DNA from: Paucisalibacillus algeriensis
Lineage (GTDB): Bacteria > Bacillota > Bacilli > Bacillales > Amphibacillaceae
NCBI RefSeq assembly: GCF_000577245.1
Contig: NZ_CBYO010000005.1
Coordinates: forward strand, 186,001 to 250,000
Length of the DNA: 64,000 bases
Direction of reading: 5' to 3'
This document shows, piece after piece, positions 34,442 through 43,518 of the stretch (position 1 is its first letter; each line of letters begins with the position of its first letter). The notes beneath the pieces were generated by a model, which saw only the letters and a list, made by a program, of their open reading frames with translations, did no database searches and was not told where the DNA came from. The translations under genes and the position numbers were made by a program.

Positions 34442-34470
34442 AATGGCGCACCCAAAACGAGTGCGCCATT
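34442..34470. terminator. Bidirectional terminator
   Basis: AATGGCGCAC (34442-34451) pairs exactly with GTGCGCCATT (34461-34470) around CCAAAACGA. It is placed between convergent genes and fits both the peptidase and the maltose operon. Confidence 0.8.
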
Positions 34471-34477
34471 TATTCAT

Positions 34478-35140
34478 TTATCGCGAATGCCACGCTTTTA
34501 ACATATTTTCCAATGTTAATTCTACTGTGGAATAAACGAGATAATCTGCTTCTTTTAGGTATTCTGCATCACCGATGCCTACCGCGAACATTCCTGCTTT
34601 TTTTATGGCTTCAATCCCAGCATTAGCATCTTCAATTCCGATACATTCAGTTGGTTGAACTTTTAGAATAGAAGCGGCTTGTAAGAATATATCGGGTGCC
34701 GGTTTTCCTTTTGCTATGGTACTTGGATCTGCTTTAGCTTCAAAGAATTCATCTATCTCGAGAGATTTCAATAGGGTGGGAGCATTTTTACTAGCGGAAG
34801 CTAAACCGATTTTATAACCGTCACGTTTCATCTCTACTAATAATGGTTGGATTCCAGGAAGTATGTCTTTTGGACTTACATCTAAAATTAACTTCTTGTA
34901 ATACTCATTTTTTTCTTCTGCCAGTCTTTGTTTTTCTTCCATGGAATATTGATTTGCTATCCCACCGTAATCCAAAATTCTATTCAATGAACCCATTCGG
35001 TCTACACCTTTTAATTGCTCATTAAAAGACAAGTCAATGGTTAGCCCTAGCTTCTCAGCACATTTTCTCCAAGCTTCGAAATGTAAGTCAGCCGTGTCCG
35101 TAATGACACCATCTAAGTCGAATATAAATGCTTTAATCAA
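34478..35140 (-). CDS. pgmB: Beta-phosphoglucomutase
   Basis: This HAD-superfamily enzyme of about 220 residues converts beta-glucose 1-phosphate to glucose 6-phosphate. The TTG at 35140 has GGAG 8 bases upstream and gives the normal start (MIKAFIFDLDG); an ATG at 35158 overlapping the upstream stop is the alternative. The nucleophile and acid/base Asp residues are in FDLDGVITDTA. The cap-domain region VDRMGSL and the later GKPAPDIFL and GIEDANAG motifs complete the active site. It is the last gene of the operon and handles the product of the GH65 phosphorylase encoded just before it. Confidence 0.94.
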   Translation of the reverse strand: MIKAFIFDLDGVITDTADLHFEAWRKCAEKLGLTIDLSFNEQLKGVDRMGSLNRILDYGGIANQYSMEEKQRLAEEKNEYYKKLILDVSPKDILPGIQPLLVEMKRDGYKIGLASASKNAPTLLKSLEIDEFFEAKADPSTIAKGKPAPDIFLQAASILKVQPTECIGIEDANAGIEAIKKAGMFAVGIGDAEYLKEADYLVYSTVELTLENMLKAWHSR

Positions 35141-35157
35141 TGGTAAAACTCCAATCA

Positions 35158-37446
35158 TTAATTCGTAATAACTAATGAATTATCTGTTGTAATTGTATAC
35201 TTTTTATCCCAAATATAAAGGTCGACTTGGTCTCCTGATAAAAGCTCGACGATAAAGCTATCCTTTTGATTTCTAATCATTAGTAATTGACCATGGTATT
35301 GGATATGAAAAGCATAGCCATCCCATTGCTTTGGTAACTGTGGTCGGAAGTATAGGCCATTTTCTTTTAAACGCATTCCAGCAAATCCAGCCACAATGGC
35401 CATCCAAGTCCCACCCATATTAGCCATGTGGAGTCCGTCTTTTGTATTGCCTTGGATGTTATCTAAGTCTAATCGTGCAGTTTCGATAAAATAGTCATAT
35501 GCTTTATCTAAGTAACCTACGCGCGCTCCCATCATGCTGTAGACACAAGAGGATAGTGAAGAGTCATGAGTGGTTACTTTTTCATAATAGTTATAAGAAG
35601 CCTTCATGACATACTCAGACTGTTCATCTTCAACTAGAAAATGAGCTAGAACGGTGTCTGCCTGTTTGCAAACTTGATAACGATAGATTGTTAATGGGTG
35701 ATAATGGAGGAGCAATGGATAGTGTTCCGTTGGAGTTCCTTCAAAATCCCATTTTTCCTTTTGTAAAAATGTATCGTCTTGTGGATTAATATTTAATGTT
35801 TTGTCCATAGGCAGATACATAGCATTAGCTGCCGATAGAAATCTTTCTAGCTCGGAATCATCTAATGATAGTTTGTTTTTCAAGGTTTGCCAGTATATTG
35901 GATCTTCTTCTTGTATTAATAACGAAAATTTATGTGCCCATTGTAAATTATATTTTGCCATCACATTGGTGTAGTAATTGTTATTCACGATTGCTGTATA
36001 TTCATCTGGACCTGTAACTGCATCAATTCGAAATTCATTATGTTGATAATGCCCCACTTCTAGCCAAAGTCTAGCTGTCTCTAGTAGAACTTCTGTACCA
36101 AAATCTTTTAGAAAACTTTTATCATTTGTTGCTAGATAGTACTGAACATAGCTATAGGCAATATCTGCGCTAATGTGATATTGTGCGGTCCCTGCCGGAT
36201 AGTAGGAGGAGCATTCTGTTCCGATTATGGTCCTCCATGGATAAAGAGCACCTTTTTTATGCCCCATTTCTTTTGCTCGTTCTCTAGCAGAGTCTAAAAT
36301 GGAATATCGATAGTGTAATAATTTCCTTGCAAGCTCAGGGTTGGTCATGGTGAACATCGGCAGTAAATATATCTCTGTGTCCCAGAAATAATGTCCCTCA
36401 TACCCCTCACCAGATAAACCTTTTGCTGCAATACTAGTTTTTCCATCTTGTCCAGCGGATTGTAGTAAATGATATAAATTAAAACGAATAGCCTCTTGAA
36501 TTTGATCTTCACCATCGATTGTTACATCCGTTTTATTCCAAAAAGATGCCATATATTCTTGTTGTAGTTTAGCTAATTCACTAAAAGATAATGAGGCAGT
36601 TTTATTGTTGATAGCGAGAAGTGATCCCTGTAAATCTTCATAACGAGTTGAATCAGCTATAAATGTTCTTTTATCTAACGTCATTTCTTTATTTAAAATC
36701 ATCTTCATGATTGTTTGTATCGAAGCACCGTCGTTAATTTCATAACGATAAGATATAGATTCAGATGAAACAGATACAGTCGATAAAACAGCTGCATGTA
36801 GTTTAGAACTTTTCGTTTGAACTTCTACAAAACTACTTTCATCTGTCCATGATAGATTGCTTATAGATAATCGTTTCTCGTCATCACTGGCAACACGTGG
36901 ATCATCCTTATCCGCAAAGTTCTTCACATCTCCATTAACGGAAGAGACAATTTGTATGGGTATATCCTTACTGACTGGTGTAAGTGTGATAAATTGATGA
37001 AAAAGTTCTCTTGTATGGAAGGATACAAGACGCTTAAAATTAACTATTAATTCATAGCCTTTATTTGATTTCCAATGTAATACTCTCTCTGTGATTCCTT
37101 TATCTAAATGGAGTATTCGTGTGTAGTCTAGAACCTCACCAGAGTGGAGTGACACTTTTTCCCGATAATTATCTTCACCAACCCATATTTCAATTCCTTG
37201 AGCATCAATAATATTTAACAATTTTTGTTGTTTTTCTGGAAAAGCGAATAGTTTTTCTCCGTATGGAATATCTACAATATCATGGAATCCGTTAATATAG
37301 GAGCCTCGAATTGTTTTTGCATGTTTTGGTAGACCCTCTTCTAAATTTCCGCGAATACCAATGTAGCCGTTGCCATTGAAGAATAAGCTTTCTTCTAATA
37401 ATAATGTATTTATATCTGTTGCATTGGATTGTACCTTCCAAGACAA
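35158..37446 (-). CDS. GH65 disaccharide phosphorylase (maltose phosphorylase type)
   Basis: This 762-residue glycoside hydrolase family 65 enzyme splits an alpha-glucosidic disaccharide with phosphate, giving beta-glucose 1-phosphate and glucose. The general acid Glu482 lies in GPDEYTAIVNNN. The domain order is the family's: N-terminal beta sandwich, helical linker, (alpha/alpha)6 barrel with EGYEGHYFWDTEI near 350, and a C-terminal sheet. It is cytoplasmic. The downstream pgmB and upstream sugar ABC transporter form a complete import-and-cleavage route. Maltose is most likely from context; kojibiose, nigerose and trehalose phosphorylases share the fold. Confidence 0.92.
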   Translation of the reverse strand: MSWKVQSNATDINTLLLEESLFFNGNGYIGIRGNLEEGLPKHAKTIRGSYINGFHDIVDIPYGEKLFAFPEKQQKLLNIIDAQGIEIWVGEDNYREKVSLHSGEVLDYTRILHLDKGITERVLHWKSNKGYELIVNFKRLVSFHTRELFHQFITLTPVSKDIPIQIVSSVNGDVKNFADKDDPRVASDDEKRLSISNLSWTDESSFVEVQTKSSKLHAAVLSTVSVSSESISYRYEINDGASIQTIMKMILNKEMTLDKRTFIADSTRYEDLQGSLLAINNKTASLSFSELAKLQQEYMASFWNKTDVTIDGEDQIQEAIRFNLYHLLQSAGQDGKTSIAAKGLSGEGYEGHYFWDTEIYLLPMFTMTNPELARKLLHYRYSILDSARERAKEMGHKKGALYPWRTIIGTECSSYYPAGTAQYHISADIAYSYVQYYLATNDKSFLKDFGTEVLLETARLWLEVGHYQHNEFRIDAVTGPDEYTAIVNNNYYTNVMAKYNLQWAHKFSLLIQEEDPIYWQTLKNKLSLDDSELERFLSAANAMYLPMDKTLNINPQDDTFLQKEKWDFEGTPTEHYPLLLHYHPLTIYRYQVCKQADTVLAHFLVEDEQSEYVMKASYNYYEKVTTHDSSLSSCVYSMMGARVGYLDKAYDYFIETARLDLDNIQGNTKDGLHMANMGGTWMAIVAGFAGMRLKENGLYFRPQLPKQWDGYAFHIQYHGQLLMIRNQKDSFIVELLSGDQVDLYIWDKKYTITTDNSLVITN

Positions 37447-37495
37447 GATGTTTCACTCCTTAATCTGCTAGAAATAGTGTATGTTTGTTACCAAA

Positions 37496-38329
37496 TTATT
37501 CCTTAACACCACCGGAGGTTAATCCTGAAACAATCTGCCTTTGGAAAATTAATACGATAATCAATGTTGGGATGGTTACGATAGTAGTTGCGGCTGCAAC
37601 TTCTCCCCAAAGGATTGAAAATTGATCACGTAAGAACGAGATTGCAACTGGAACCGTGTGGAAATTTGATTCTGTGTTTAAGGTAATCGTTAATAGAAAT
37701 TCATTCCATGCAGCGATAAAGGTAATAATTGCTGTCGTAAATACCCCTGGTGCTGCTAATGGGAACACTATTTTGGTTAATGTTTGTATTCTAGTAGCCC
37801 CATCAATTTTTGCAGACTCCTCAAGTGCTAGTGGGATTTGATTAAAATGTGTAACAAGTATCCATACCGCCATAGGTAAGGTAATGGTAGAGTATGGAAG
37901 AATGACAAAGTAGCTATTTAACCATCCCAAATCATAGAATAAGTTATAAACTGGACCAGTAATAATCATTTGTGGAAACATCGATACCGCTAGTACTAAA
38001 CCTAGTAATATACTTTTTCCTTTAAAATGAAAACGGGAAATGGCATAGGCACAGAGAGATGCTACGACTATGACATATATGGTTGTTGATATTGCAACCA
38101 CAAAACTGTTTATAATTGCTCGTAATATACCTTTTTCAAAGAGAATGACAGCATAGTTTTTCAATGTTGGATCTTCTGGTATAACATTAAATGCACCGGT
38201 ACCAAAAATCTCACCACTTGTTTTAAAGGAAGTAATGAAAATCCATAAAAAAGGAAAAACCATGATGAATAAATAACCGGACACAACAATACCAAACATA
38301 ATAAGTAATTTTCGTTTAGAATGTTTCAT
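37496..38329 (-). CDS. Sugar ABC transporter permease (MalG type)
   Basis: This 277-residue inner-membrane permease has about six helices. The cytoplasmic EAA loop, EESAKIDGATRIQTLTKIVFPL (about 163-185), is where it contacts the transport ATPase. AGGAGGGAAG precedes its ATG, 12 bases after malF. It forms a heterodimer with the upstream MalF-type permease and receives sugar from the binding protein. No ATPase gene is in the operon, so it presumably uses a shared MsmX-type ATPase encoded elsewhere, as in B. subtilis. Confidence 0.93.
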   Translation of the reverse strand: MKHSKRKLLIMFGIVVSGYLFIMVFPFLWIFITSFKTSGEIFGTGAFNVIPEDPTLKNYAVILFEKGILRAIINSFVVAISTTIYVIVVASLCAYAISRFHFKGKSILLGLVLAVSMFPQMIITGPVYNLFYDLGWLNSYFVILPYSTITLPMAVWILVTHFNQIPLALEESAKIDGATRIQTLTKIVFPLAAPGVFTTAIITFIAAWNEFLLTITLNTESNFHTVPVAISFLRDQFSILWGEVAAATTIVTIPTLIIVLIFQRQIVSGLTSGGVKE

Positions 38330-38341
38330 TTGCTTCCCTCC

Positions 38342-39568
38342 TTAATCGCGGTCGAGTAAATTCGTACCGAGTAATCTAACAAAGATAATCGCGATAATTG
38401 CTACACATACAAACATAATCATCACTACAACAGAGCCATATCCAAAGTTAGTCTGTCCAAACATCGTCTTATAGGCATAAATAGACATTGTTTCGGTAGC
38501 CCCACCTGGACCTCCCCCAGTTAATACAAATATCAAGTCAAAGACTCGAAATGCATCAAGTGTACGGAAAAGTAATGCGACTAATATAGATGACTTTAAT
38601 AATGGTAATGTGACGGTGAAAAAGCTTTTAAACTTGGATGCGCCGTCTATGGATGCAGCTTCATATAATGAACTAGGAATATTTTGAAGTCCAGCCAGTA
38701 ATAGCAGTGCCATGTACGGTGTTGTTTTCCAAACGTCTGCAAGGATGGTAGACACCATTGCCCCGCCTTGACTCAGTAGTAAATCCTGTGATTGGCTAAT
38801 TAGGCCAAGGTTTTCAAAGAAATGTGCTACAATCCCACTTGTTCCATCATAGAGATAACTCCACATTAAAGCAGCGACCGCTGTAGGGATTGCCCAAGGA
38901 ATAAGGGATGTTGTGCGAACTAACCCTTGCCCGAACATGGCTTTATTTAATATTAAGGCTAACCCTAAACCAAGAACTAATTCGATAGCGACAGATACAA
39001 CTGTAAATAGAATCGTGTTCCATAAGGCAGTATGAACCCGTTTATCACCTATGGCATCTTTATATGCCTGTAGTCCGATAAAATTGGAAGGGATAATACT
39101 TTTATTGAAATCTTCTACTAATAATGGAAGACTCTCTGCATGTGTTAATGTGTACTTCTCATTTAAATCTTCAATTATGACTTTGGTATTTTCATAGAGT
39201 GTGGTAATATCAGTACGTTCCTCTTTTGAAATGACAATAACGCCTGTTGAATCTATATAAGGATTAGCGACTGAATCGACTTGCTGCAAAATCTCTTCGG
39301 CCTTTATCTTATCTTCGTTTCCAGTGATATTTGATAAATCTTCTGATAAAAACAAATCAATATATAATGCCGTTTCATTGAATAAATCGGTGTTAAATCG
39401 TTCATTCAAATAAAGACCAGCCTTTTGTTGATCATTCAGTTTGTAATCAAATAATGTATACGTGACAGACTGTACAACTGGCCATAAAGAAAATATCCCA
39501 ATAAGGATTAAGGTGGGTAGTAAATAGAGCCAACCACTGAATCCCAGCTTTTGTTTCAATGTATTCAC
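38342..39568 (-). CDS. Sugar ABC transporter permease (MalF type) with extracellular insert
   Basis: This 408-residue permease has a first membrane helix (about 12-32), then about 130 mostly hydrophilic residues (about 40-170) forming an extracellular loop. The conserved permease core follows, with the EAA loop EAASIDGASKFKSFFTVTLPL near 312-332. The large loop recalls the P2 domain of Escherichia coli MalF, which touches the binding protein, and is longer than in many Gram-positive homologues. It pairs with the MalG-type permease encoded next. Confidence 0.92.
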   Translation of the reverse strand: MNTLKQKLGFSGWLYLLPTLILIGIFSLWPVVQSVTYTLFDYKLNDQQKAGLYLNERFNTDLFNETALYIDLFLSEDLSNITGNEDKIKAEEILQQVDSVANPYIDSTGVIVISKEERTDITTLYENTKVIIEDLNEKYTLTHAESLPLLVEDFNKSIIPSNFIGLQAYKDAIGDKRVHTALWNTILFTVVSVAIELVLGLGLALILNKAMFGQGLVRTTSLIPWAIPTAVAALMWSYLYDGTSGIVAHFFENLGLISQSQDLLLSQGGAMVSTILADVWKTTPYMALLLLAGLQNIPSSLYEAASIDGASKFKSFFTVTLPLLKSSILVALLFRTLDAFRVFDLIFVLTGGGPGGATETMSIYAYKTMFGQTNFGYGSVVVMIMFVCVAIIAIIFVRLLGTNLLDRD

Positions 39569-39588
39569 CTCTCAAAGGTATATAAAGT

Positions 39589-39624
39589 GGAAACTCCTTA
39601 TGAAGATTGGTCATAAGGAGTTCC
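39589..39624 (-). terminator. Intercistronic stem-loop between binding protein and permease genes
   Basis: GGAAACTCCTTATGA (39589-39603) pairs with TCATAAGGAGTTCC (39611-39624) around AGATTGG, with almost no T-run behind it. This looks like a partial terminator or RNA-stabilising hairpin that lets more binding protein than permease be made, as is usual in sugar ABC operons. Confidence 0.65.
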
Positions 39625-39637
39625 TTTGTTAATGCTA

Positions 39638-40912
39638 TTATTCTGCGGTAGCTGCGTCTTCAATTGCAGCAGCTGCTTCTTCAAGTCCATCACCAGAGCT
39701 TAAATATTTATGTGCCTCTACTTGAATAGTATCAGATACAGCATTGTAGTCAGGAGATACTGGACGAGCAAGTGTATTAGCTAGTGCGTTTTTGAATCCT
39801 TCATAAGAAAGCATTTCGTTTCCAGCTACAACTTCCTCATCTTCTAGTAATGCATTAAATCCAGGTAGGTAACCACCTTCAGTTGCCATTATTTTTTGTC
39901 CTTCTTCTCCAGATGCAAAGGCTATGAATTCCCAAGCACCTTCAATGTTTTCAGAGTTTTTGTTAATACCGAGTAGCCATCCACCAACAGAGCCACCATT
40001 TGGCAGTGGTGCAATTCCAACTTGATCTAATGTAACGGTTACCCCGTCTTCTTGACCTTTAATACGACCAAATTGATATGGCCAGTTTCGTTCGAAAATA
40101 GCATTTCCTTGTTCGAAATTCGTATGAGATTCTGCTTCCGTATAGTTTAATAAATCACTTGGTGAAAAATCAGCAGTTGTAAATTTGTACATAGTTTCTA
40201 AGCCAGCTTGAACATCGGAAAAAGAGTTTGTAAACTCGGTAACATTCACTGTTAGCCCTTCGTACTGCTTAGACTGATAAAGGAAGCCATATTTTGTTCC
40301 TTCTTCACCAGTATATTCATCAGCCATAGCATATAAATCTTCATATGTGTAATCGCCACTTTCTAATTTAGCAGCATCTTCCTCACTAACAATATCACTT
40401 CTGAAGTATAGAAGTCCTAAGTCTGGGAAGAAAGGTAATGTATATTGCTTACCTGTATAGTTTCCAGATGCCATGGAACCAGCGTTAAACTGGTCTTTAC
40501 TAAGCCCTTCATCATTCATGAAAACATCAATAGGCTCTAAGAAACCTGCACCTGCGAATTCCCCAGCCCAAACTACGTCTAATGAAAGAACATCGTATTC
40601 ACTAGAACCACTATTTAAAGAGTTTAATAGTTGGTCATGCATTTGAGCAGAGTCATTTGTTAGTGGATCCCACTCGACAACATATTTATCCTGGCTTTCG
40701 TTGAATGCATCGATTAAAGCTTGAGTAGCAGGAGTATTATCATTTTGTGCACCTAGTTTAATCGTAACTTTTTCATCAGATGTAGCGACATCATCATTAT
40801 TTTTGTCTGAGTTTGAATCTGAATTATTTGCATCATCCCCACCTGAACATGCTGCTAAAACTAATAGTGATAAGACGACGAATGCAAAGAATAATGATTT
40901 AAATAATTTCAT
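39638..40912 (-). CDS. Sugar-binding lipoprotein (MalE type)
   Basis: This 424-residue extracellular solute-binding protein has a lipoprotein signal (basic start, hydrophobic core, lipobox LAAC with Cys22), a Gly/Asp/Asn-rich linker, and a family 1 sugar-binding body (VTIKLGAQND...). It should be tethered to the outer face of the membrane and hand maltose-type oligosaccharides to the permeases. It is the first gene of a five-gene operon (binding protein, MalF, MalG, GH65, PgmB). A cre-like site lies 60 bases upstream. Confidence 0.93.
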   Translation of the reverse strand: MKLFKSLFFAFVVLSLLVLAACSGGDDANNSDSNSDKNNDDVATSDEKVTIKLGAQNDNTPATQALIDAFNESQDKYVVEWDPLTNDSAQMHDQLLNSLNSGSSEYDVLSLDVVWAGEFAGAGFLEPIDVFMNDEGLSKDQFNAGSMASGNYTGKQYTLPFFPDLGLLYFRSDIVSEEDAAKLESGDYTYEDLYAMADEYTGEEGTKYGFLYQSKQYEGLTVNVTEFTNSFSDVQAGLETMYKFTTADFSPSDLLNYTEAESHTNFEQGNAIFERNWPYQFGRIKGQEDGVTVTLDQVGIAPLPNGGSVGGWLLGINKNSENIEGAWEFIAFASGEEGQKIMATEGGYLPGFNALLEDEEVVAGNEMLSYEGFKNALANTLARPVSPDYNAVSDTIQVEAHKYLSSGDGLEEAAAAIEDAATAE

Positions 40913-40972
40913 TTCTTGTCCCCCCTAAATTTTGTGCATTCTAAAATAAAATGCTGTCTAACCTAATTGTAT

Positions 40973-40986
40973 TGTAAAGGCTTACA
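40973..40986. promoter_or_regulatory. cre-like site (CcpA) in the divergent promoter region
   Basis: TGTAAAGGCTTACA is a palindrome that fits the catabolite response consensus TGWAANCGNTNWCA at all positions but one (GG for CG in the centre). It lies between the sugar operon and the AraC gene. On the forward strand TTGTAA (40972-40977), 17 bases and TTATAT form a possible araC promoter that it overlaps. Glucose repression of both units is likely. Confidence 0.6.
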
Positions 40987-41049
40987 ATATATAATTATAT
41001 TGAATTTTTAATATTTTTATAAAAAAATTAAGGTTTGGGGAGAGTGGAA

Positions 41050-41820
41050 ATGAGACCGTTATCGACTATTCAACAAGATGTAATTAAGCAATTTTTGATG
41101 ACAAGGCAAGAAAATGAGGAATCCTTTTTTGCGCATCCTTCATACCAGTTAGAACAGGAGTTACTCCATTGGATTACACAAGCTAATGTAGATAAAGCTA
41201 AAATTGTCCTTGATAAAATTAATAATCTGGAAAGGGCTAGACTTTCAAGTAACCCAGTTCGCTCTTTAAAGAATTCGCTAATCTGCTCTTGTACAATATT
41301 TACAAGAGCTATTATCAAAGCAGGCGTAATTTCTGAATATGCATTTGATTTAAGTGATGTCTACATAAGGGAAATTGAGAAGATGGATTCTTCTCAGGAG
41401 TTGAAGAAGCTAGAATATGAAATGGTTATTACGTTTATAAAAGCTGTACGTGACTATCGAAGAGACCCCTATCAAAATGATATTGTGGATAAAGCAATTC
41501 ATTATATTCATGACCATATTTTACAACCAATATCTTTAACGGAAGTTGCAGAAGAAGCAAATGTAAGTCCAAACTATTTATCTAGTTTATTCCGGAAAAC
41601 AGTAGGAATTTCATTAATAGAATATATTAATAGAAAGAAAATAGAGGAATCGAAGTACTTCCTGGAACATACCAACTCATCCTTACTAGACATCGCTCTA
41701 CTTTTTGCCTTCAACGACCAGAGCTACTACACGGCATTGTTCCGTAAATATAATGGGATAACACCAAAAAAGTATCGACAACTAGGAAGTACAACTAGCA
41801 ATAAAAACTTTTCTAACTAA
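41050..41820 (+). CDS. AraC-family regulator of the sugar operon
   Basis: This protein has 256 residues from the ATG at 41050, with GGGGAGAG 6-7 bases upstream. The C-terminal 100 residues hold two helix-turn-helix units (ISLTEVAEEANVSPNYLSSLF, near 168-188, and SLLDIALLFAFNDQSYYTALF, near 216-236). The helical N-terminal part has no cupin signature and recalls YesN-type regulators without their receiver domain. Being divergent from the binding-protein operon, it is its likely activator. The effector is unknown. Confidence 0.88.
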   Translation: MRPLSTIQQDVIKQFLMTRQENEESFFAHPSYQLEQELLHWITQANVDKAKIVLDKINNLERARLSSNPVRSLKNSLICSCTIFTRAIIKAGVISEYAFDLSDVYIREIEKMDSSQELKKLEYEMVITFIKAVRDYRRDPYQNDIVDKAIHYIHDHILQPISLTEVAEEANVSPNYLSSLFRKTVGISLIEYINRKKIEESKYFLEHTNSSLLDIALLFAFNDQSYYTALFRKYNGITPKKYRQLGSTTSNKNFSN

Positions 41821-41889
41821 TTAGATAGGGGAACGTATACTAAGGAATCAAAAGGTCTCATGTTCTAGGAATTTTATTTCTGGTGGGGG

Positions 41890-42051
41890 ATGAGTATCTT
41901 AATCCAATCCTGTATTAACACATTTGAAATCGTTGTAAAAAAATTAAACAACGGAGATCGAATTAAAATGGTAAATATCAATGGTGTTCCAACATACTTT
42001 CCAGAAAACTTTAATGATATTGATTGCTATCAGGTATTAATGGAAGAGTAA
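41890..42051 (+). CDS. Small protein of 53 residues, unknown function
   Basis: An ATG directly behind a G-rich stretch (GGTGGGGG, only 0-2 bases spacing) opens a 53-residue frame (MSILIQSCIN, then NGDRIKMVNINGVPTYFPEN). The residue composition looks coding. The poor spacing of the ribosome binding site weakens the case, and it could be the tail of a decayed gene. No family was recognised. It lies between the AraC gene and a GC-rich repeat. Confidence 0.4.
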   Translation: MSILIQSCINTFEIVVKKLNNGDRIKMVNINGVPTYFPENFNDIDCYQVLMEE

Positions 42052-42059
42052 ATTGTTCT

Positions 42060-42137
42060 ACGGGAGGAAAGGCATGGGTGAGCCCCCGTAGAGGATTAGT
42101 ACTAGGGGCTCACCAGCCACTCAGTGAGTGTGGAGCA
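42060..42137. repeat. GC-rich dispersed repeat, copy 1 (degenerate)
   Basis: GGTGAGCCCC (42075-42084) pairs with GGGGCTCACC (42105-42114), and an ACGGG/CCCGT pair overlaps the left arm. The GGCTCACCAGCC core also occurs near 63570. Its G+C content is well above its surroundings. It resembles the degenerate GC-rich repeats scattered in many Bacillaceae genomes. Confidence 0.5.
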
Positions 42138-42145
42138 AATTTCAT

Positions 42146-42793
42146 TTATAAAACAAAATAATAAACACAAAGAAAGTGGAACAAACTTCCGACTAAAATA
42201 AAAATATGAAAAATTTCATGAAAGCCCATATGCTTGAATTCTAAAAACTTCGGTTTCAACCAGTATATTAATGCCCCAACTGTATAGGAAAGACCACCAA
42301 GTAGCAATAAAACCATACCTGTTGATGAAATTACCTCTAATAAGGAAGGACTAAAGAATATAATAATCCAACCCAAAATAACATATAGTGCAGTGGATAA
42401 CCAACGAGGAGCTTTAAACCAAATCAATTTATATAGTACACCAAGTAATGCTAGTCCATTTATTACAAAAAAGAGTGTCCAACCGGTTGTCCCACCAAGG
42501 CTGATAAGACAAATAGGAGTATAAGTTCCGGCAATTAGGACAAAAATCATGGAGTGATCAATCTTGCGTAAAAAAGCAATAATATGATCTTTGGCAATAA
42601 CCATATGATATGTTGCAGATGCGGAATAAAGTAGAATTAGGCTTACTCCAAAAATAATGACAGCTGTTATAACTAACGGCGAACCATAATCCATCGATGC
42701 CTTTATGACTAAAGCTAATAGTCCGACAAAGGAAAATAATGCTCCAAAAAGATGGGTAAAACCATTTATTGGTTCTCTAATATAAGTACTCAA
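42146..42793 (-). CDS. Hemolysin III / PAQR-like membrane protein (TrhA type)
   Basis: This 215-residue protein has seven predicted helices. Family marks are the early REPINGFTHLFGALFS and SASATYHM, the middle KIDHSMIFVLIAGTYTP, and the late HEIFHIFILVGSLFHF with paired His residues that form the metal site of the PAQR fold. In Bacillus, TrhA/YplQ proteins affect membrane lipid homeostasis and bind unsaturated-lipid signals; true haemolysis is doubtful. It is a single gene, divergent from the DUF1836 gene. Confidence 0.92.
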   Translation of the reverse strand: MSTYIREPINGFTHLFGALFSFVGLLALVIKASMDYGSPLVITAVIIFGVSLILLYSASATYHMVIAKDHIIAFLRKIDHSMIFVLIAGTYTPICLISLGGTTGWTLFFVINGLALLGVLYKLIWFKAPRWLSTALYVILGWIIIFFSPSLLEVISSTGMVLLLLGGLSYTVGALIYWLKPKFLEFKHMGFHEIFHIFILVGSLFHFLCVYYFVL

Positions 42794-42920
42794 ATTAACA
42801 ACACTCCTTCACGTAGTTTTAATAACTATGTATAACAATACACCTATATCATCATGTAGTCAAGGTTTACTTTTAGTGAAAAAGTACCGTATAATGGACT
42901 AAAAATATATAGAGGGTTAG

Positions 42921-43499
42921 ATGATGAAAAATTTAGATGAAATTCTTGAAGGTTTGCATTTGGATAATCATTTAGTAGTTGATGAGATGCCCGACTTAGA
43001 TTTATACATGGATCAAGTCATACAAATTTTTGAAAATAAACTCGAACATTCCAAACGAAGTGAGAAAGATAAAGTATTGACGAAGACGATGATTAATAAT
43101 TATGCGAAGGGAAAGTTGTTTTTTCCAATTGAGAATAAAAAGTACTCCAAAAGGCATCTCATACTTATTAGTATGATCTATCAATTAAAAGGAGCACTTT
43201 CCATCAATGATATTAAGGTTACATTAGAAAAGTTAAACGAAAAGATTGTAGAAGAAGATTTTGATGTTGAAAAGATTTATCAAAGTTATCTAAAACTATC
43301 TAATAATAATATTGAAAGATTTCAAGTAGATGTGGAAGAATGCACAGAAGAGGTTGCTAATGAAATTTCCTTGTTGGATGATGACGATTTTGAGTACTTG
43401 GAGCAATTTTTATTAATTGCATCATTGGTTAATATGAGTAATTTCTATCGTAGGCTGGCAGAAAAACTTGTGGATGGTTTAAGTGAATCTGAAGAATGA
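42921..43499 (+). CDS. DUF1836-domain protein
   Basis: This is a 192-residue soluble helical protein of the DUF1836 family. The family core is visible as LTKTMINNYAKGKLFFPIENKKYSKRHLILI (about 52-82), a helix-turn-helix-like segment similar to MerR-type DNA-binding heads, which suggests a regulator. The acidic C-terminal half is less conserved. The start may be either of two adjacent ATG codons. The flavin monooxygenase gene follows after 19 bases and is probably co-transcribed. Confidence 0.85.
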   Translation: MMKNLDEILEGLHLDNHLVVDEMPDLDLYMDQVIQIFENKLEHSKRSEKDKVLTKTMINNYAKGKLFFPIENKKYSKRHLILISMIYQLKGALSINDIKVTLEKLNEKIVEEDFDVEKIYQSYLKLSNNNIERFQVDVEECTEEVANEISLLDDDDFEYLEQFLLIASLVNMSNFYRRLAEKLVDGLSESEE

Positions 43500-43518
43500 A
43501 AAAAGGTAGGTAAATAAA

